Notes: generated by a model not told the origin, from the letters alone. A stretch of DNA of 64,000 nt from Oligella sp050920755 (GCF_050920755.1 NZ_CP158480.1:310001-374000); one strand, 5' to 3'; positions 26,071-34,869 are shown, counted from the stretch's first letter. A program made the numbers and translations.

Positions 26071-28168
26071 GTGGTTTGCCCAGCGAGGTTAGCAAACCCG
26101 GCAGGTTGCAAGATACCTGTATCACCCTGACCAAGGGGAAGATAATCCGAATGGCAAGGGCGCTGCGGGCTAACGGCAGGGTCTGAAGGAAGCCATAGGA
26201 AGTAAGATGTACATAGCGCAAGCGAACCTGATACGGCAGGTTGGAGGGGTAAGCGTGCCAAATAGCGCAAAGCCCAATACTTGGTCAGCTCTAACATGTG
26301 ATTGAGGATGGCATATCTTATAGGGAGTTAACGCAGTAACTGGGGAAGCCTGGCACTGTACCCACGTAGTGGGTGCACTAACTCAAGGTGAAAGCCAAGG
26401 TTAGTGTAAGTGTGAGGTGGCAGATGAGTCCGTAGTAGTGAGTAAGATTTAGCCGATGAAGCTCGGTAACGAGTCGGAGGATAAAACTAAATCGACTGTC
26501 AACGGGGTTTGACAGAATGAATCATCGTCAAAAGCGTGATTTGTTGCGAAGGGATGAAGTACATTATAAGCGTACGTTTGATGACGTGTTGCATGAGAGG
26601 ATACACAAACCGATTAGCTAACGGGGTCTTCCTAATTTGGCGAGCTGTGACAGGTGAGCTGAGTAGTGAAACTGTATACGGGAGTACTTGGAGCATTGTG
26701 ATAGTAGATTGCCTTAGCGCTGGCACGCTATCTGACCCGGGGAAATAAACCGACCTCAAGTGAGGACATGGCATAGGAGCGTACCGCACAAAAGTGTGGA
26801 GAGAAAGTTAAATAATGCGTAGAGTGTACTACAGCTTATATGGCAGACTGCTAAATAAGGAGCTGCTATTAAGAAGCTACAAGAAGGTAAGACAAGCAGG
26901 CGGAGCGGCTGGCGTAGATGGTCAAACGCTTAAGCAGTTTGGCGAGCACTTGGAGCGCAATCTGACGCAATTATTTGATGAACTCAAAACGAAACAATAC
27001 CGAGCCCTGCCGGTAAAACGAGTAGAAATACCGAAAGCAGACGGTGGGGTAAGGTCGCTTGGTATACCAAGTGTACGAGATAGAGTGGTTCAACAAGCCG
27101 TGAATGAGTTGCTGACCCCGATATTCGAGGAGCAATTCCACCCATCGAGCTTTGGTTACCGACCGAATCGAAGTTGTCATGATGCGATTAATAAAGCAAC
27201 GATGTTCATTAGAACCTATGGGCTAAAGCACGTAGTGGATATGGACTTATCGAAGTGCTTTGACCGTCTTGACCATGAGCTGATTATCCAACACATCAGA
27301 AAGCGAGTCACTGACAGCAGTATGTTGGCACTGATTACACAGTTCCTTCAGAGTGGTGTCATGATTGACGGCAAACTGAGTCAAACGGATATTGGCAGTC
27401 CACAAGGCGGTGTCATCAGTCCGCTAATAGCAAACATCTATCTGGATGCTTTCGACCAAGCGATGCGCGAGCGAGAGTATCGGATTGTTCGCTATGCGGA
27501 CGACATCTTAATTTTATGTCGCAGTGCCAAGGGAGCGCAAAGAGCCCTTGAAGTAGCAACTAATATACTGGAGAAAGACCTAAAGCTACAAGTGAACCGT
27601 GACAAAACTCACATTACCCATAGTCGATGGGGAGTTAAATTCTTGGGTGTAGAGATTCATAGTCAATACACGAAGATACAAGAAAAGAAGCTGTCAGGGT
27701 TTAAGCAAAAGGTTAAGAGTAAGACCAAACGAAATGGCGGGCAACCGTTAGAGAAGGTCATCAAAGCGCTTAACCCGTTGTTAAGGGGATTTACTCAGTA
27801 CTTTAGAATTGCGAATGCAAAGGGTTGCTTTAGGGAACTGGCACGATGGATTAGAAGGCGGCTTCGCAGCATTCAGCTCAAGTTGTGGAAAAAACCGAAA
27901 CGCTTGCATAGACGTCTCAAACAGATGGGATATAAACCACCGTTTGACTCAATCGCAATGAATCGCCGGCGAAATTCAGCGAGTCCACTGGCTAGCTATG
28001 CCATGCCGAATAAATGGTTTACTACCATAGGGCTGTATGATATAGAATCAATTGAAACGGGGTATGTGTTTAGCGCCTATGTTAAATAGTAATGTACATG
28101 AGCCGTATACGAGGTCCGTACGTACGGTTCTGTGAGAGGGATGAGGTGTAAGCCTCACCCTACTCGAT
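26071..28168 (+). mobile_element. Group II intron, probably class C (terminator-targeting)
   Basis: A ribozyme retroelement of about 2.1 kb. The 5' end GTGGTTTGCC begins right after a terminator stem. Domains I-IV take the first 740 bases, and the RT/maturase gene sits in domain IV. Domain V is at 28100-28130 (GAGCCGTA pairing with TACGGTTC). Domain VI follows, and the 3' end CTACTCGAT closes at 28168. A downstream-of-terminator site, an endonuclease-free RT and size of about 2 kb point to class C. Boundaries are from consensus ends, so plus or minus 1-2 bases. It interrupts no gene. Only one copy is seen in this window. Confidence 0.9.
26815..28089 (+). CDS. ltrA: Group II intron reverse transcriptase/maturase
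   Basis: Intron-encoded protein of 424 residues that aids splicing and copies the intron into new sites. Fingers-palm motifs run from about residue 30: VVDMDLSKCFD (RT3), IGSPQGGVISPLIANIYL (RT4) and the catalytic YADD at 227-230. The maturase (X) domain covers about 290-400. There is no C-terminal HNH endonuclease, as in class C introns, which prime reverse transcription from nicked or single-stranded DNA. The frame is intact, so the element may still be active if the RNA folds. Confidence 0.95.
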   Translation: MRRVYYSLYGRLLNKELLLRSYKKVRQAGGAAGVDGQTLKQFGEHLERNLTQLFDELKTKQYRALPVKRVEIPKADGGVRSLGIPSVRDRVVQQAVNELLTPIFEEQFHPSSFGYRPNRSCHDAINKATMFIRTYGLKHVVDMDLSKCFDRLDHELIIQHIRKRVTDSSMLALITQFLQSGVMIDGKLSQTDIGSPQGGVISPLIANIYLDAFDQAMREREYRIVRYADDILILCRSAKGAQRALEVATNILEKDLKLQVNRDKTHITHSRWGVKFLGVEIHSQYTKIQEKKLSGFKQKVKSKTKRNGGQPLEKVIKALNPLLRGFTQYFRIANAKGCFRELARWIRRRLRSIQLKLWKKPKRLHRRLKQMGYKPPFDSIAMNRRRNSASPLASYAMPNKWFTTIGLYDIESIETGYVFSAYVK

Positions 28169-28179
28169 TGTTTGATGAG

Positions 28180-28815
28180 TTAGTTAGGTTGCTTAGTAGA
28201 GGCGGCCAGCTTCTGTCGTTGGCGCAGCACTTCCAGCGCAACTTGATAGCAGTCGTTGACATGGGAGCGACCAACAATGCGCATAGCCGCATAACTGATA
28301 CCTCCGGATAGTACCGGACCTAAAAAGGGCACAAACTTAAAGCCGGTTTTTGCCGTACTTGCAGTGGCAATTTTGGCGCCGGCTGTGGTAACTGTTTTAA
28401 TCACCGCTTCACGGGTTATATACTTGCCGATCAAGGTAGTACCGATTTTAGTAATGGCAATTAAGGTCATTTGCTTTAATTGCGGATCCAAAGCTTCAAC
28501 CTGCTCAGCTGATAAGCCGAACTTTCTATTGATTTTAGGAAGTAAGTTCATCAAAATACTGACGTCTGTTGCGACATCCATACCGGGAATAGGTACAACC
28601 GCAACAGCACCTGAAAAGAATGAACTGGTATTAACCATGTCATAGCATTCATCGCGAATTTTGAGGAGCTGCAATTCTTCTATGGAGAGATTTTGTCTGT
28701 CCTGCTCCCTTGATTCACTACTTTGACCCACGGTTTTTTCTAATAGCTTTGTGAATTTTGACATAGATACAGATACGCTTTGGAATGTATTTGGATTGCT
28801 TAATGAGTTAATCAT
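28180..28815 (-). CDS. Hypothetical protein with Gly/Ala-rich hydrophobic region
   Basis: I do not recognise a firm family. The 211-residue protein has a charged N-terminal 60 residues, then hydrophobic stretches with VPIPGMDVATDVSILMNLLPKINRKFGLS and a Gly/Ala/Thr-rich second hydrophobic part ending FVPFLGPVLSGGISY. The pattern recalls the tail of DUF697/EcsC-like or IRG-GTPase-like membrane proteins but no GTPase motifs are present. Starts at 28815 and 28764 are both possible; neither has a good ribosome site. It may sit at the inner membrane. No operon partners. Confidence 0.65.
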   Translation of the reverse strand: MINSLSNPNTFQSVSVSMSKFTKLLEKTVGQSSESREQDRQNLSIEELQLLKIRDECYDMVNTSSFFSGAVAVVPIPGMDVATDVSILMNLLPKINRKFGLSAEQVEALDPQLKQMTLIAITKIGTTLIGKYITREAVIKTVTTAGAKIATASTAKTGFKFVPFLGPVLSGGISYAAMRIVGRSHVNDCYQVALEVLRQRQKLAASTKQPN

Positions 28816-28912
28816 ACTGCACTAAGCGGCTTGCTATCAATGATGAAGTGATTGGCGTCGTCTTTCGATGGAAATGGGGGCGATTTATCTAATATTCAAT
28901 AACCGCAACTGC

Positions 28913-29374
28913 TTATAACCAGCGTCGTACTTGCTTTTTATAGGCAATAAAATCCTCTCCAAATTTGGTTGCTAATGCACGTTCTTCGGGAATAATCTGA
29001 AATTGCGTAATATACAGTACATAAAAGATAATCCCTACGATGGCAGAGAGGCTTTGCAGATGAACTGCCCAAGCCAGCAGTAAAAACAGCATGCCTAAAT
29101 ACATAGGGTTACGGCTGTAGCGATAAATGCCGCTCTTAACCAGTTTGGATGTCTCTGTCGGACGTTTAGGATTAGCCGTGGTTTTGCTGTTGAGAAAAGC
29201 GATAATAGCACTCAGTCCAATGGCTATAGCAAGCACAATCAATAGACCGCTAATATATATTTTTACCGGCCAAGTGACGTGAATAACGGGCAAGAGTCTT
29301 GCCATTAGGTACATGAGCAGGGCGCTTAAAATGGCAATCACGGGTGGTGGAAGGAGGAGTTCTAAGGTTTTCAT
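28913..29374 (-). CDS. ICMT/PEMT-like membrane methyltransferase
   Basis: Membrane protein of 153 residues with about four helices. The C-terminal signature SGIYRYSRNPMYLGMLFLLLAW is followed by EERALATKFGEDFIAYKKQVRRWL, the pattern of isoprenylcysteine carboxyl methyltransferase-related bacterial enzymes, which bind SAM. Bacterial substrates are mostly unknown; phospholipid or small-molecule methylation is possible. Monocistronic, divergent from the HrgA-type gene. Confidence 0.82.
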   Translation of the reverse strand: MKTLELLLPPPVIAILSALLMYLMARLLPVIHVTWPVKIYISGLLIVLAIAIGLSAIIAFLNSKTTANPKRPTETSKLVKSGIYRYSRNPMYLGMLFLLLAWAVHLQSLSAIVGIIFYVLYITQFQIIPEERALATKFGEDFIAYKKQVRRWL

Positions 29375-29528
29375 GGGCTTTAGAGATTTAGCGGCGGGAA
29401 ACGAGGATAAGGTGTTTATATTATTATCATACCCGGTCTAATCAAATAAAGACGGAAAATGAATTGTTTTCTAAGGTTACAATAAGGGTATCTGATTTTG
29501 GTAATTTAGAAGCTATTGAGGTCTAAGT

Positions 29529-30467
29529 ATGGGCAATACACGTGTAAAAATGATTATTGATACTTTACGAGATAATCCGCATCGTAAATTTACTGCGCGT
29601 GAATTGGCTAGAGAGTTTTTGGTTAGATACCCTGAAGATTTGGCCGAAAAACGTCTTAATCCACGCTTTGATACAGAAGAAAAGCTGATTGCACAATTAG
29701 CAGCTGAGGTTGGCGCAGGTCGTATGGAAGCTGCAAAAAAGGTCTGCCCTCAAGTTGCTACACGTGACAAGCCGCGTCCGCGGGTATATTACTGGGAGTC
29801 TCACCCTGAGCAAGCTGAAGTGGAAGAGGAGCAGTTGAATGCAGAGGTGCTACAGGACGAAAGTGTTACTCAGATTTTAGAAAAAGTGCTAAGTGAGCAT
29901 GATTTATACCCATTGTTGATTGAGTTTTTGAATAAGGAGTATAAGCTTTACTGTCGGCGTATTAATGAAAAAACCTCTAAAAATAGCCATGGCAGCAGAG
30001 GTAATCATTGGCTACACCCTGATATTGTTGCGCTTGAACCGATGGACGGACATTGGGATGAGGTAGTTAAAGAATGCGTGCGTCATGGCGGTGGTAGAGC
30101 GATTCGCTTATGGTCTTTTGAGATGAAAAAACATCTCAATAAAAGTAATGTGCGAGAAGCCTTTTTTCAGGCGGTCTCTAATTCCGGATGGGCTAATTAT
30201 GGCTATTTAGTTGCCGTTAGTATGAGTAACGATGTAGAGGCTGAGCTGCAAATGCTTAGCGGTTTACATGGTATCGGTGTACTGCTCTTAGACACGGAGT
30301 CTTTATTTGATAGTCAAATACTGATACCTGCTCGTGAGCGTCTGGAGGTTGATTGGCAATCCGTAAACCGCATTGTCACCGAAAACAGAGATTTTCATCG
30401 TTTTATCGAGCAAGTGGGGATTTATAATCAGACTCGTCGATTAGTAAAAGCTGTTTGGAATAAATAA
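29529..30467 (+). CDS. HrgA/COG2958-type putative nuclease
   Basis: A 312-residue protein. The N-terminal 50 residues look like a winged helix (KMIIDTLRDNPHRKFTARELA). The C-terminal half has a PD-(D/E)XK-like arrangement: Asp165 in HPDIVAL and Glu198-x-Lys200 in WSFEMKK, followed by AFFQAVSNSGWANYGYLVA. It resembles HrgA, which in Helicobacter pylori replaces a restriction endonuclease gene next to a methylase. No methyltransferase is nearby here, so it is a solitary gene. A DNA-targeting or defence role is inference. AT-rich flanks suggest acquisition. Confidence 0.72.
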   Translation: MGNTRVKMIIDTLRDNPHRKFTARELAREFLVRYPEDLAEKRLNPRFDTEEKLIAQLAAEVGAGRMEAAKKVCPQVATRDKPRPRVYYWESHPEQAEVEEEQLNAEVLQDESVTQILEKVLSEHDLYPLLIEFLNKEYKLYCRRINEKTSKNSHGSRGNHWLHPDIVALEPMDGHWDEVVKECVRHGGGRAIRLWSFEMKKHLNKSNVREAFFQAVSNSGWANYGYLVAVSMSNDVEAELQMLSGLHGIGVLLLDTESLFDSQILIPARERLEVDWQSVNRIVTENRDFHRFIEQVGIYNQTRRLVKAVWNK

Positions 30468-30573
30468 TCCGTGGAAGCGGAGGAACGATGCGTAAACCAC
30501 ATCAATCGCAGTTAAGAAGCGCAGGCTATATTAATGACTATGTGGGATATAAATCGAGGCTTATGGCAATAAA
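30468..30573. other. Gap between the HrgA-type gene and the tRNA-Phe terminator
   Basis: About 100 bases with no recognisable signal beyond short AT-rich stretches. Confidence 0.4.
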
Positions 30574-30605
30574 AAACTCGCTAGGCATAAAGCGCTAGCG
30601 AGTTT
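30574..30605 (-). terminator. Terminator of tRNA-Phe
   Basis: 11-bp perfect stem AAACTCGCTAG / CTAGCGAGTTT with a 10-base loop, 11 bases beyond the CCA end, followed on the minus strand by TTT ATT. It is also symmetric enough to stop plus-strand transcripts from the HrgA-type gene. Confidence 0.85.
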
Positions 30606-30616
30606 AAATAATTTTT

Positions 30617-30692
30617 TGGTGGCCTGGGGCGGAATCGAACCGCCGACACAAGGATTTTCAATCCTCTGCTCTACCGACTGAGCTACCTGGCC
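30617..30692 (-). tRNA. tRNA-Phe (GAA)
   Basis: Reads on the minus strand as a 76-base cloverleaf with encoded CCA and anticodon GAA in the loop TTGAAAA. D arm GCTC/GAGC and T arm GGCGG/CCGCC are regular. The acceptor stem GGCCAGG against CCAGGCC leaves an A5.A68 mismatch, and position 27-43 is a G-T pair. A promoter TTCACA-N17-TATAAT precedes it and a strong terminator follows, so it is an independent unit. Confidence 0.95.
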
Positions 30693-30704
30693 AATAAAGA
30701 ATCT

Positions 30705-30733
30705 ATTATATACAAAGATTTCATAAATGTGAA
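30705..30733 (-). promoter_or_regulatory. Promoter of tRNA-Phe
   Basis: On the minus strand TTCACA (30733-30728) and TATAAT (30710-30705) are separated by 17 bp, 13 bases before the mature tRNA 5' end. Confidence 0.75.
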
Positions 30734-31061
30734 GAGGCTATTGAAAAAAGCGTAAAAACATCCATTTATTAGGATGAATGACTTTAAAGAGTGGTTTATT
30801 GACAACATTATCAATCAAAGAGCTTGCTGCTTCAGCTTTAGCTAAAGATGTCGGTTATTTAAAGTGTAAGCATTTTGCAATTAGTCAAATAGATAAGCGC
30901 AATAAATCATTTCAATTTGTGAAATATAGCTAAGAGGCATATAATAGAGCCATATAAACAAGCATTGCCGTTAGCTTTTTTCTTTGTGAATTAAGGGCTT
31001 ATTCAATTTTTAATGAGCTCGGCATTAGCCTTGGTCATTATTACCTAGTTTTTGAGTCTAT
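30734..31061. promoter_or_regulatory. hemA upstream region with promoter
   Basis: TTGTGA at 30917-30922 and TATAAT at 30940-30945, 17 bp apart, form a good sigma-70 promoter on the plus strand. The predicted hemA leader is about 110 bases. A 51-codon open frame at 30778-30933 lies before it but its only AGGA is 3 bases from the ATG and no family resemblance is seen; it is probably not a gene. Confidence 0.65.
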
Positions 31062-32336
31062 ATGTCCACAGATGTTTTAACATTTGGCGTTAATCATCAC
31101 TCCGCACCTGTTGATATTCGGGAGCGGGTGTCTATGGCTGGCGATGTCGTATTGCCGGCCTTGCATGGTTTGCGTTCTATCTTTGGTAATTCGGTCAAAG
31201 AAGCGGCTATTCTCTCAACCTGTAATCGCACCGAGATCTACTGTGCGGCCGATCAGTCGATTGCCGAAGACATTCCGACTTGGTTGGCTGAGTTTAATTC
31301 ATTAAGAGATGATGAGTTAAGACCGTATATTTATCAGCTGGATCAGGATAAGGCTGTGCGCCATGCTTTCCGTGTGGCAAGTGGTCTGGACTCGATGGTT
31401 TTAGGTGAGGCGCAGATCCTTGGTCAGTTAAAAACAGCGGTTCGCACGGCGGATGAGGCCGGTACCCTTGGTTCTACTTTACATCAGCTATTTCAGCGAA
31501 CTTTCTCCGTAGCCAAAGAGGTCAGAACCAATACTGCTATCGGTGCTCAATCGATTTCATTTGCGGCGGCAGCCGTGCGTTTGTCAGAGCGGGTTTTCGG
31601 TGATCTGAAAAATAGCGATGTGCTGTTTATCGGTGCGGGTGAGATGATTGAGCTCTGTGCCGCACATTTTGCGGGTGCCAATCCTCGCTCCATCACCGTG
31701 GCTAACCGCACACCGGAGCGTGGCGAGCTTTTGGCTTCTCGTTTTAACGGCAGCACCATGAAATTAGCGGAGATGCCGGAGCATCTGCATAAATTTGATG
31801 TGGTGGTGACCTGTACCGCCTCTACCTTGCCTATTTTAGGTTTGGGTATGGTACAAAAGCTTAACCGTAAGCGTCGTTCTAAGCCGGTGGTGATGGTTGA
31901 CTTGGCGGTGCCGCGTGATGTGGAGCCCGAAGTCGCTCAGCTTGATAATATCTACTTATACACTGTCGATGACTTGGGTCGTTACGTACAGATGGGTCAG
32001 GATTCGCGTCAGCGTGCGGTCGGTCAGGCCGAAGCGATTATTGATGCACGGGTCTTGAATTTTATGCAGTGGATGGAGTCTCGCCGTCTTGTGGTACCGA
32101 TGATTCAGGATTTAAATCAGCATGCCGAGAGTTTGCGTCAGGCAGAACTCGCAAAGGCACGTCGCCTATTAGCCAGAGGCGAGGATCCTGAGGAGGTGCT
32201 TGAGTACTTGGCGCGCAATCTTACACAGAAGTATTTACATGCGCCTATGTCGCGTCTTAACCGTTCCGAAGGTGCTAAGCGTCAGGAGCTGCTTAACGTG
32301 GTTCCGGAGTTATTCCCATTTGATGAAGAGCATTAG
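31062..32336 (+). CDS. hemA: Glutamyl-tRNA reductase
   Basis: First committed step of tetrapyrrole synthesis by the C5 route: NADPH-dependent reduction of Glu-tRNA to glutamate-1-semialdehyde. The 424-residue protein has catalytic Cys54 in STCNRTEIY, the NADPH Rossmann part (FIGAGEMIELCAAHF) and the dimerisation helix bundle with SRLNRSEG. It is upstream of prfA-prmC, the conserved hemA-prfA-prmC order of many proteobacteria. An intercistronic hairpin separates it from prfA. Confidence 0.97.
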   Translation: MSTDVLTFGVNHHSAPVDIRERVSMAGDVVLPALHGLRSIFGNSVKEAAILSTCNRTEIYCAADQSIAEDIPTWLAEFNSLRDDELRPYIYQLDQDKAVRHAFRVASGLDSMVLGEAQILGQLKTAVRTADEAGTLGSTLHQLFQRTFSVAKEVRTNTAIGAQSISFAAAAVRLSERVFGDLKNSDVLFIGAGEMIELCAAHFAGANPRSITVANRTPERGELLASRFNGSTMKLAEMPEHLHKFDVVVTCTASTLPILGLGMVQKLNRKRRSKPVVMVDLAVPRDVEPEVAQLDNIYLYTVDDLGRYVQMGQDSRQRAVGQAEAIIDARVLNFMQWMESRRLVVPMIQDLNQHAESLRQAELAKARRLLARGEDPEEVLEYLARNLTQKYLHAPMSRLNRSEGAKRQELLNVVPELFPFDEEH

Positions 32337-32359
32337 CTAGGCTCCTCATATTCTTCTAC

Positions 32360-32391
32360 GTCACTCGGCATACCGATTTAGACCGAGTGAC
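32360..32391 (+). terminator. Hairpin between hemA and prfA
   Basis: 9-bp stem GTCACTCGG / CCGAGTGAC with a 14-base loop and only TTTG after it. A partial terminator or mRNA-processing element; full termination would leave prfA without an obvious promoter in the remaining 45 bp. Confidence 0.5.
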
Positions 32392-32436
32392 TTTGTACCC
32401 TATTTATAACTGTCCTCCTTTTTTAGATTTTTAATT

Positions 32437-33516
32437 ATGAAAGACTCAATGCGATCGCGCTTAGAGCAATTGTCCCACCGCTTAGTCGAGTTGGACGCCA
32501 TGTTATCTGAGCCTGAAGTTGTTAATGATATGGATAATTTCCGCAAGCTCTCACGCGAGCGTGCAGAGATTGACCCTGTCGTACAGCTTTTTAATGAATA
32601 TGAAGGTGCTGAAGCGGATTTATCGGCTGCTCAAGAAATGATGAAAGACCCGGAACTCAAAGAAATGGGTGAAGAGGAATATCATTTGCTTAAAGAGAAG
32701 ATGGTGACACTTGAGGATGCACTGCAAATTGAATTATTACCCAAAGACCCGGATGACGGTCGTAGCGTATTCCTTGAAATTCGTGCCGGTACCGGTGGAG
32801 ATGAAAGTGCGCTTTTCTCCGGTGATTTATTAAGAATGTATACTCGCTATGCTGAGGAAAAAGGCTGGCGAGTTGAGTTGATTTCAGAAGCGCCTTCCGA
32901 ATTGGGTGGCTATCGCGAGGTGATTGCCCGTATTGATGGGGATGGTGCTTATGGTCGTCTAAAGTATGAGTCCGGTGCCCATCGTGTACAGCGTGTGCCG
33001 GAAACGGAGTCGCAGGGGCGTGTGCATACCTCGGCTTGTACCGTTGCTATTATGCCGGAGGCAGATGAATTGGCGGAGGTGGTATTGAATCCGGCTGATT
33101 TGCGTATTGATACCTTCCGTGCCAGCGGTGCCGGTGGTCAGCACGTAAATAAAACCGATTCGGCCGTGCGTATTACCCATATCCCAACCGGTATTGTTGC
33201 AGAATGTCAGGATGACCGCTCACAGCACAAAAATAAAGCGCAAGCCATGAGTGTTTTGGCGGCGCGCATCAATGATATTCAACGTCAGGAAAGAGAAGCG
33301 GCAGAAGCGGCCGAGCGTAAGAGCTTAGTCGGTACCGGTGACCGTTCCGAGCGCATTCGTACCTATAATTACCCACAGGGTCGCGTTACTGACCATCGCA
33401 TTAATTTGACTTTATATAAGTTACAACAAATTATGGATGGTTCTTTAGATGAATTAACCGGCGCCTTAATGGCAGAGCGACAAGCAGAATTACTGGCTGC
33501 TTTGAGTAATGACTAA
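32437..33516 (+). CDS. prfA: Peptide chain release factor 1
   Basis: Class I release factor for UAA and UAG, 359 residues. The codon-reading tripeptide region is PET (188-190) in RVPETESQGR. The catalytic GGQ is at 233-235 in SGAGGQHVNKTDSA; its Gln is the site that PrmC methylates. The prmC gene overlaps by 8 bases, matching that functional link. Confidence 0.98.
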   Translation: MKDSMRSRLEQLSHRLVELDAMLSEPEVVNDMDNFRKLSRERAEIDPVVQLFNEYEGAEADLSAAQEMMKDPELKEMGEEEYHLLKEKMVTLEDALQIELLPKDPDDGRSVFLEIRAGTGGDESALFSGDLLRMYTRYAEEKGWRVELISEAPSELGGYREVIARIDGDGAYGRLKYESGAHRVQRVPETESQGRVHTSACTVAIMPEADELAEVVLNPADLRIDTFRASGAGGQHVNKTDSAVRITHIPTGIVAECQDDRSQHKNKAQAMSVLAARINDIQRQEREAAEAAERKSLVGTGDRSERIRTYNYPQGRVTDHRINLTLYKLQQIMDGSLDELTGALMAERQAELLAALSND

Positions 33517-34393
33517 GTCTTTAGACGATTGTCGCAGCATTAAGGATGTCTTGACGCTCCAACAGTTGCCTTTATTAGAGCGCAGAATGCTGTTGGAGTT
33601 TGTCTTTGATAAGCCACGCGCTTGGTTTATCAGTCATGATGATGAATTGCTGAGCACTGAGATGAAAGCCCGTCTGCAAAGTCTTTTCGAACGACGTTTG
33701 GCGGGTGAGCCTTTAGCGTATTTGATTGCTCAGCGCGAGTTTATGAGTTTGAAGTTTAAAGTATCTCCGGCGGTGCTGATACCGCGACCTGAAACGGAGC
33801 TACTGGTAGAAAGGGCGATAGCCTTTTTAGAAAACTTAAAAGCGCGGGGTATGAGCCGAGCGAGGGTGTTGGATATTGGAACCGGCAGCGGCATTATTGC
33901 TATCAGTATTAAGCATTACTTTCCTGAAGCTGAGGTATGGGCGGTTGATTTAAGTGCTGATGCCTTGACCATCGCTCGTGAAAATGCTCAAAATCTAAAT
34001 GCAGATATTCAGTTTATTCAAAGTGATTTATTTGAGGCATTTAAGTCTTTAGAAAATGGCTTTGATTTAATCGTCTCCAATCCCCCCTATATTGATCGGG
34101 ACGATCGACATTTGCAGCAGGGTGATGTGCGTTTTGAACCGCTTATGGCCTTAACGGATTATGCTGACGGTTTAACCTTGATTCGTCGTTTAATTCAAGC
34201 AGCACCACAGTTTTTAAAAAGCAATTCAAGCGCTAAGGCTTTAGAAACGGCGTTATGGTTAGAGCATGGCTGGGACCAGGCAGCAGCCGTTAGAGCGTTG
34301 CTGACTCAGCAGGGTTTTAAGCAGGTGCAGAGTCTGCAGGATTTGGCAGGGATTGAAAGAATCAGCGGCGGTCTTTTAGGCCTCAACGCTTAA
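33509..34393 (+). CDS. prmC: Release factor glutamine methyltransferase
   Basis: SAM-dependent N5-glutamine methyltransferase acting on the GGQ of release factors, 294 residues. Motifs: LDIGTGSGIIAISI (SAM binding) and the amide-recognising NPPY in IVSNPPYIDRDD. An N-terminal helical domain binds the release factor. It overlaps prfA by 8 bases. Confidence 0.97.
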   Translation: MTKSLDDCRSIKDVLTLQQLPLLERRMLLEFVFDKPRAWFISHDDELLSTEMKARLQSLFERRLAGEPLAYLIAQREFMSLKFKVSPAVLIPRPETELLVERAIAFLENLKARGMSRARVLDIGTGSGIIAISIKHYFPEAEVWAVDLSADALTIARENAQNLNADIQFIQSDLFEAFKSLENGFDLIVSNPPYIDRDDRHLQQGDVRFEPLMALTDYADGLTLIRRLIQAAPQFLKSNSSAKALETALWLEHGWDQAAAVRALLTQQGFKQVQSLQDLAGIERISGGLLGLNA

Positions 34394-34528
34394 AAAGGGA
34401 ACAAGCCCTATAAAGTTCAGGTTTATCGCTCAGCGGGAGCCGGAATTAAGCTAAAATAAGTAATTAGTATCCATGCGGTTGCCGCTCGGCGCGCGCCGTA
34501 TCAGTAACGAATAATTAATTAAGGAAAT
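34394..34528. promoter_or_regulatory. grxD upstream region with a GC palindrome
   Basis: Contains the perfect 12-bp palindrome CGGCGCGCGCCG at 34487-34498 in an otherwise AT-rich gap, about 30 bp before the grxD start. An AAGGA ribosome site is at 34520-34524. The palindrome may be an operator; nothing else points to a regulator. Confidence 0.35.
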
Positions 34529-34864
34529 ATGATGAGTACAGATGTTCGTACCTTTATTGAAGAAACGGTTAAAGGTCATCCGGTAGTATTATTTATGAAG
34601 GGTTCTGCTCAGTTCCCACAGTGCGGTTTCTCGGCTAAAGCCATCAGCATTTTGCGTGATTTGGGTGTGCGTAAGCTGGTGACGGTTAACGTGCTTGACG
34701 ATCAGGAAGTGCGTGAAGAGATTAAGGTCTACTCCAACTGGCCGACTATTCCTCAGCTTTATGTTAAGGGTGAGTTTATTGGCGGTTCCGATATCATGGA
34801 AGAAATGCAAAGCAGTGGTGAGCTTAAGGCGTTACTGGACGAGTCAGGCGCTACCGCTGGCTAG
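34529..34864 (+). CDS. grxD: Monothiol glutaredoxin GrxD
   Basis: CGFS-type glutaredoxin of 111 residues that carries and delivers [2Fe-2S] clusters with glutathione. The active motif is CGFS at 32-35 after KGSAQFPQ, and the glutathione-binding WPTIPQLYVKGEFIGGSDI follows. ATGs at 34529 and 34532 are both possible; the second is better spaced from AAGGA. ubiX follows after 5 bp. Confidence 0.96.
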   Translation: MMSTDVRTFIEETVKGHPVVLFMKGSAQFPQCGFSAKAISILRDLGVRKLVTVNVLDDQEVREEIKVYSNWPTIPQLYVKGEFIGGSDIMEEMQSSGELKALLDESGATAG

Positions 34865-34869
34865 CTTTT

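Noticed and set aside
26536..26748. Frames on both strands in the first 740 bases of the intron
   Set aside because: This is ribozyme RNA (domains I-IV), not protein-coding.
30778..30933. 51-codon frame before hemA
   Set aside because: Ribosome site too close to the ATG, no recognisable family, and its end overlaps the hemA -10.
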